Translations under genes and position numbers: made by a program
NCBI RefSeq assembly: GCF_002078875.1
Contig: NC_034413.1
Span: forward strand, 66,522,802-66,586,801
Direction of reading: 5' to 3'
From: Numida meleagris
Lineage: Eukaryota > Chordata > Aves > Galliformes > Numididae
Length of the DNA stretch: 64,000 bases
Notes under the pieces: model-generated
Databases searched by the model: none
What the model saw: the letters and a program-made list of their open reading frames with translations, nothing else
Told to the model about the DNA's origin: nothing
Shown here: positions 58,001 to 64,000 of the stretch, in pieces
Numbering within the stretch: the first letter of the stretch is position 1
How the letters are laid out: every line of letters starts with the position of its first letter

Positions 58001-61000
58001 GTTTCAGGACAAGAGCTGTACAGAAACAGAAGTAAGGTTGTCTTTTAATCCCTGACATTTGTCAATTCTGTAATATTTTTTATAAAAAGAAAGTAGTGCC
58101 CTTTGCTTCAAGAAAATAAACACTATATTTGTAAGTTTTTTAAAATTTTCAAAAAATGAGATAGTCTAGATGAATGCCTGCACCAAGATAAAAGTAATTT
58201 ATTTCTTCCAGTTGATGGTAAATTCCCTACCAGCAGTATGTGCATTCTATTTGTTACATGTGAATACGCACAATCTGTTTCATTTGCATATTTCACATGG
58301 TGTCCCTATTAAAGCAATCTGGCACACCAGCCTACTATGAGTAACGCTGTGTCCTCTAGAGAGGTTGTCAGCAGTTTGTGGGAATCACAATAATTCATTT
58401 CTGTGAACCATAATTAGCTTTACTGAACCAAAAGTAGTGGAGAGAAGCTGCATTACAGTACATAATTAGAAGCTGAGCTGATTGGGATCAATCCCAATAG
58501 ATATGCATCCTGTCCATGTTGTGAAAGCAAAGGAGAAAAGAACCATCTCAAAATGCATTAGTAGAGTACTCTCAAGGCTGGTTGTGGGTCTTCATTTGGA
58601 TCAGCTGCACACCAGACCAGACAATCCTCCATCGAAACACCCTTCCTCTCCCGTCACCCAGTCCCCTATCCTGGTTACAAGGAGATGTACACGTTCCCTG
58701 TATGAGACTGCAGGGACTGGCGAGACATGAGCAAACTAAACAATTTCTTCTTTAATAACATTTTTAGTACACAGTATTGTGACCCTGTGCTTTATTTATA
58801 AAGCAGAGCACAAAATAACATCTACTACTATTGTATATAATTTTTTGATTTTAGGAGTGTATTTCATCAATTACCATTTAGTGGAAACAACAATATTTTA
58901 CTCACTTTTCTACAAACACCATGATTATATGTGGTTAAGCACACCCTTCATAACATGAATATAGTACAAAGGTGTATTTATCTAACTTTGTGAACTAGTT
59001 TAATCTAGTCTACACGTTCAAGACATTTAGAAAACTTTCCTCCAACATTTTTACTTTAAACTGTAAGTAAAAAGGAACAGTATTTGTATGATATCTTTTT
59101 TATTCCCCTCCAAATTCCCATTAATTTGGTTTACTGGAAAGCATTCATTATTATACCCAAACTTTTAATTACATGTCTCAGATGTGTACTTTTAATTAAC
59201 AGATGACATTTTCTTTGTTCAATTTTTGTAGTTCAATACAACTGTCATAAACTTTTAAATTTTAATTAAAGCTGCCCCAATCTCTAGCTATATAATGTTC
59301 ACATAGGAATTTGCCAAACGGCTTAGCAGTAAGTAAACCAACAGTGAATAATCCCTGAATTGCCAGTGGGATTTGTTTAACAAATTAACATTTGTGTGCA
59401 GATAATGAGGTTCTACAACTTACCACATCCAGCAAAGATTTAGCACAATCACATTTTAAAAAACGAGTAATACTCTGTGATTTACTTAATTGGTTATCAC
59501 TTTCCTATTAAGAATTAGGTAGTGAAGGAGAACAGAATTTACACTTTCACTGGAACATACACATTCACCAGAAGTGCATCTCATATGCTGTGGCATTCTA
59601 TCTGTATCGGAAAACAATGACAGATTTGCTTTCACGGTGTATTTGTGTTGAGTTTTGAGACAGAATCCAACAATAACGAAACTTCCCAACTCCCAGGGAA
59701 CCCTCACAGCAGCTGGCTACCTTCAGAAGCTCGTTCCCCTGTGAGGCTCCCCAGCTAAACACCAGCAGCGTGCAGCAGAACCAGTTTCCCTCGAGTCAAG
59801 AGACGTGCCCAACAGCTTGGATGAGCAAACACCACATCAGGAAGTCCAGATATCGTCTCGGGCAAATCAAATTCACAGAGATGCTTCACAGAGCCCATCG
59901 TGGCAGAACTAATAGACAGCAACTGACTCCTTGAAATGGGAAGGGGGTGGAAATACAGTTGCTAAGTGGTCCCTGTGTACCCTTCCCCATCACTGGCTAT
60001 GGCTGCTGCTTCTCATATCAGCGCTAGCCCGGAGGCAAGTGCTCTGCTGTTCTGCTGTGTACACTTATTGACAGGCCCTATAGTTCCCAAAGGGCATGTG
60101 TGTAGAACGGCACTTGTGGATTGCTTCCATCAAGGCTATCCAAGTTGGAAAATATAAGAAATCAATAAGGGCAATCAGAGCTTCTACAAAAGGGAGATTC
60201 AAGCAAGCCGCAGTTATCGAGGGTCATTTATATTTTGTGGGTACAATTTGGATGGGCACTTATACACATATGGACGCTGGAACTTCCAGAGGAAAAAGCA
60301 TCATCACTGTGAACAACAACAAAAAAACAACAAAAAAATGGAAACAGGGAAAACACAATGCTCCTTGATTGCAACAGATTAGTAGGACAGTTTGATGAGC
60401 CAATTGAATAGTGGATCAAAAGCTCCATTAGAAAGAACTGGTTGGGAAGGCAGTTGCACAAGTAGGAATAACACAGTAAAATAAATTAAAATGATGGTGA
60501 GTTGATTTAAAATCATAATTTTGTACTTTCCAGATGTAAAAGAATTCTCTACACAAACACACAAATAATCAGTATGTTCCGTACCTCTTGCCAATGGACA
60601 GGTCAACCTGCTAGGACGTAACATTTGAAATCTAGACGCAACAAAATGCTTAACTTAAGTTCTACAAACATGAATGAAAAGCAGAATTCCTGGTAATAAA
60701 GAACCTTTATATTCCTACATGTTTCAATGTGCAAGAATAAATTAAATTGTCCGCTAATGAGTGTGATGAACTTGACAGGGCGGATCAACTCTGCCTCCAA
60801 GGCTGAAATGATGAGAAGGAAGTGAGTGAATGCTGCTCTGTTCCGTATTTCACACCCTCAGTCGAAACTGTAAATGGCACGTGCAGCCCTTGCTGCTAAA
60901 TGTGTGTTGACCCAGTAGCATACTTAGCATAGTGGTATATCTGACTGGAAAGAAGGAATGGTTGTTGCAAAAACACCTGAGGAGTTAATTTTCGTTAATT

Positions 61001-63571
61001 GATCTTTAATGCCTTAAGAACATCCACTTTAGGTTTCCCTTGTGGAAAACAAAATGGTTTTACTACAATATGGATTAGATTAAATTAGGACAAGGGAGAC
61101 ATCTCATTGACTTGTTAGTTTGTTTCAAGAAGACACGATTTATAGTCTGATAAGTAATACAGTCTGATAAGAAGTAGAGATTTCTTCCCAATAGAATATT
61201 TACAGAATCCAGGGGCAAGATGTGCAAGGAAGATGAGATGTGGATCAATTTGAAAATGTTATCTGGAATGCTGAATGAAGTCACTTTGATTTAGAAAGAT
61301 ATATGATCTTTTCTTTCCACATCTTCACATGTAGGTTATAGCGTGGGCTTTAAGGCATGAATTGGAAATGGCAGATGGAAAATCTGGTTAACGTGAAATA
61401 TGGTTATTAAAAATTTAATGAAACTTTGACAGTGGACAGAGCATAGCAGAATAATACTCCTATCAGTAGGTATGGCCCAGTAAGAGCCATCAGAACTTTT
61501 GACATCATAAGGACGTGGGAGCGCGGTGCTCTCTTTGTGCTCAGGAATAGGACCTGTGACTCTAAGATCCAGGTCTCCATTGCTGGTCTCAGCTGATAAA
61601 AGCTGAACATGTTTTGGCTGACTGTGGTACAGTACAGTTCTGATGAAGTTAGAGGCTTGAATTCCACACACCAGGCAGTTTAACATTGAAATGTGGACTG
61701 TAGTGATATTCGTGCTGCTCTCCTGATGACGTTTTTGGTAGAGACACATCCTGTTTGAGACCAAGCAGAAATAAGGATAACTTCTGCATCTCCAGGCTTT
61801 CTGGAGCAGATGGGGCCATGATTAACGAATCAGCAGCAGTATATTGTATAATCTGCTCATATCTCTCACTCACTGGTGACCAAGTCTGCTTCAGCAATCA
61901 TTCCAGCAAGGCAGAGAGATTTCAGAGGTTCGATTTAGTGGGGAAAAAAGTATTAAAAATCCAGTTTATAGCATAGCTGTGTGAGCACAGCAACTGTTAG
62001 CTGTCTGGTGTAGAAGAAGTTGTTGGAGGTGTCTGAGCTCAATGGCTACTGTCAACAGAGAAAAAAAAATAAAACCCAGAGGTCTCTGCAGGATTCAGAA
62101 CTGAGCTGAGCACTGGGAGCTAAATTACTAGTTATATAGTCTTTTTACACCTCAAGAGTATCAATTAAATGCCAGATACGTAAAGATGTGGGAGTAAACA
62201 TCCTCTCTTCAGATGACAGTGAAGTTCTGCACATCATTTAAATCATCTGTGAACATCTTCCATACACTTGCATGTCCTCACTAAAAACGTATTGATCTCA
62301 CTAAACTGATACAAATCTCTGCTTATCATTTGTGTCAGTACTTCCGTGAGCTGTTAGAAGCAGTTTCAAGTATAATTCAATCAACTTCAAGTAATTCTGA
62401 TTTTCCACTATTTAGCCATTATTGGTGACATGAACAATGAAAAACATTATTAACCCTCAAATACTCAGAACTGAAAAACCCTTTGTTTAGCATGCATATC
62501 AGTAAATCAGAATAGGATCCATTGAAGCCAGCATACTAAGTGAAGCTGAATTACTAAACTATACAAGCTAAATTAGTACAGAATTTTGAGGTAAACATTA
62601 AGATCTAAGCTCACTTTGTCACAGAGACTAAGATACGTGATTCAGCATTACAAGGAGTTGTTTTAAACAGCTCCTATGGTCAGGAGCCTGTCCTTTCTTT
62701 TTGACGTTGGTCATTTCATCACATAGGATAATAGGATTCAACTTCAGCATCTGACAGCCTTCCAAGAAAGCAGACAGCAAACTGCTCCTCCAGATGTTCT
62801 GCTTTGAATCAAACATTTAAATGCTCTTTGGAACAGAAAATAGAACTTAACTTCTGCTTTCTCAGACAGCACTACATTTTAGAGTACTACTTAACACACT
62901 TTCCCTCTCTAGCCCAAGCAGTATTTAATTGCAGCAGAGAACCTGGAGCAGCCTATGTGTTAGGCACAAAGGCCAACTCCCAGATACCCTCATTCTGACG
63001 GTTAGGATAATCTCCCTTTAAGATAAGAGATGTGATTTCAAATTCCTTCAGGCAAAAAAAAAAAGGATTTGAATTCTGATCTACCAAATCTTCCTCAGAA
63101 TTAGGGGAAGAAAATGCCTATTTTTATTTTTATTTATTTATTTTTTAACTCCAGTAAAATACAGGGAAAAGGCTGTAGTCTCACCACACTAGTTTAAGGA
63201 AATTATGCCCAGCAGCACAGAAAAGTTTAGAGAACGAATTAAGATAGAGAAAGGGGAAGGTGAGTAGTGTTTTTCCACATGTGGTCTGACTTTACATTTC
63301 CCTTTTGACACCTCAGTATGTATGTTTTCATGCTGGATAGTTCCATGCTCCTTTTTATGGGATGTAGTTTGCTTTTGCCAAAACACTGAGACCCATAGAA
63401 GAAAAGCACTATTGATTATAAAGTATATGTACAGTATATAGTGCTATATTGCAAAGAATTTAAGTACAGACAAAGGAAAGAAGTTACAGAAAAAAATTAC
63501 AAGCTAGGAATAGATTCAAACACTTAAAATAAGCCACATAAGACAATATAAAGCTGCACAGAAATATTTAC
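55085..63571 (-). other. LRP1B intron, 8487 bases
   Basis: The intron starts GTAAAT and ends TTGAACAG on the minus strand. It contains a possible ancient repeat at 55225-55420. A stretch at 61336-61897 has several overlapping minus-strand frames and somewhat higher GC. Another moderately GC-rich patch lies near 59700-60100. I see no further exon: the flanking exon phases join exactly. Confidence 0.9.
55225..55420 (+). repeat. Possible ancient interspersed repeat, unclassified
   Basis: TATCAGACCAAAGATGCACC, followed by AAAAGTCCAATACTCAATGT and a T/C-rich end, resembles the 'ATCAGACCAAAGGTCCATCTAGTCCAGTATCC' type of repeat common in reptiles and birds. It is strongly decayed and I cannot assign the family. 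Confidence 0.3.
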
Positions 63572-63736
63572 CAAGGAGAGAGGCTCCACAGGTTCCTCCG
63601 TTCTGGCAGTAGTTGTAGCAGTGGTTGGTTTCACACCTTTCACCTGAGTAACTTGGCCAGCAGTGACATCGCGGATCCCCCTTCTCATTTATAATGCACT
63701 TTCCTCCATTTTCACAAGTTAGTTTGCACGTATCAT
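63572..63736 (-). CDS. LRP1B: LRP1B exon: EGF-like module 1 and first half of module 2
   Basis: The first LRP1B exon in the window in gene order has 165 bases: two bases finishing a codon, 54 complete codons and one base of the next (phase 1-1). It encodes a complete six-cysteine EGF module ([13 protein letters not shown], then RCHC and ERC) and then the first three cysteines of a second ([13 protein letters not shown]). These domains form the rigid membrane-proximal stem of the receptor outside the cell. The acceptor is CTTGCTGTAG and the donor is G|GTAAAT. The split glycine codon is completed by the next exon to give GRPTC, which supports both splice sites. The upstream exon lies beyond the right edge. 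Confidence 0.95.
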
Positions 63737-64000
63737 CTACAGCAAGAGCACAGATGACAGTTTGTATTTTACATGAAGCTACTGATCCCTGCCTATGTGC
63801 AAAAATATATATCACTTTCAAAAAGAAAAAAGTAAACTACCACGCAGGGCTAGAAAAAACAAAGACATATTTCACAAACCATAAGCCTGTTCTGGAAAGG
63901 CCATCAAGAGCTGCAGAGGCAGTGGGAGCTGTATGCAGGTCTGGGGGCTTGTATCATGCCAGGGTACTGGGTATGTCCACTTGGCTCCTGCTTAATGCAA

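Overview
The window is vertebrate genomic DNA, almost certainly from a bird and probably a galliform such as chicken. The evidence is an AT-rich, mostly non-coding sequence with GT-AG introns and short 5'-truncated CR1 LINE fragments, one of which ends in the ATTCTATG tandem tail typical of CR1. I saw no mammalian Alu, B1 or L1 elements. There is nothing prokaryotic here: no operons, ribosome-binding sites or CRISPR.

The only gene I can support is the 3' end of LRP1B (low-density lipoprotein receptor-related protein 1B), on the minus strand. Ten coding exons run from 63736 down to the stop codon at 30839-30841. Every intron has GT-AG ends and every reading-frame join is consistent. Together the exons give 1,274 coding bases: 423 complete residues plus the stop, after two bases that finish a codon begun outside the window. 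In order, they encode the membrane-proximal string of EGF-like modules (63572-51165 and 50240-48319), a juxtamembrane stalk (38710-38786), the transmembrane helix with its basic stop-transfer cluster (36449-36539), and a cytoplasmic tail with two NPxY endocytosis motifs and the LRP1B-specific 33-residue insert (34687-30839). A 3' UTR of about 1.2 kb probably ends near an AATAAA signal at 29598-29603.

The left 29.5 kb (1 to about 29580) lies downstream of LRP1B and looks like gene desert. I see no splice-linked coding series there, only microsatellites, homopolymer tracts, old interspersed repeats and a TAAT-rich block near 22.5-23.9 kb that could be a conserved regulatory element. The right 33 kb is LRP1B introns with CR1 fragments and simple repeats.

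The most interesting observation is exon 48206-48319. It is a 114-base exon with phase-2 introns on both sides, and it encodes the second half of one EGF module and the first half of the next. Skipping it also leaves a correct reading frame and an intact EGF fold. As I remember them, human LRP1B and LRP1 pass directly from the preceding exon to the stalk exon. It is therefore a good candidate for a cassette exon that gives the bird receptor a seventh membrane-proximal EGF module. Its splice sites are weak and a TG repeat lies just upstream, which fits regulated splicing.
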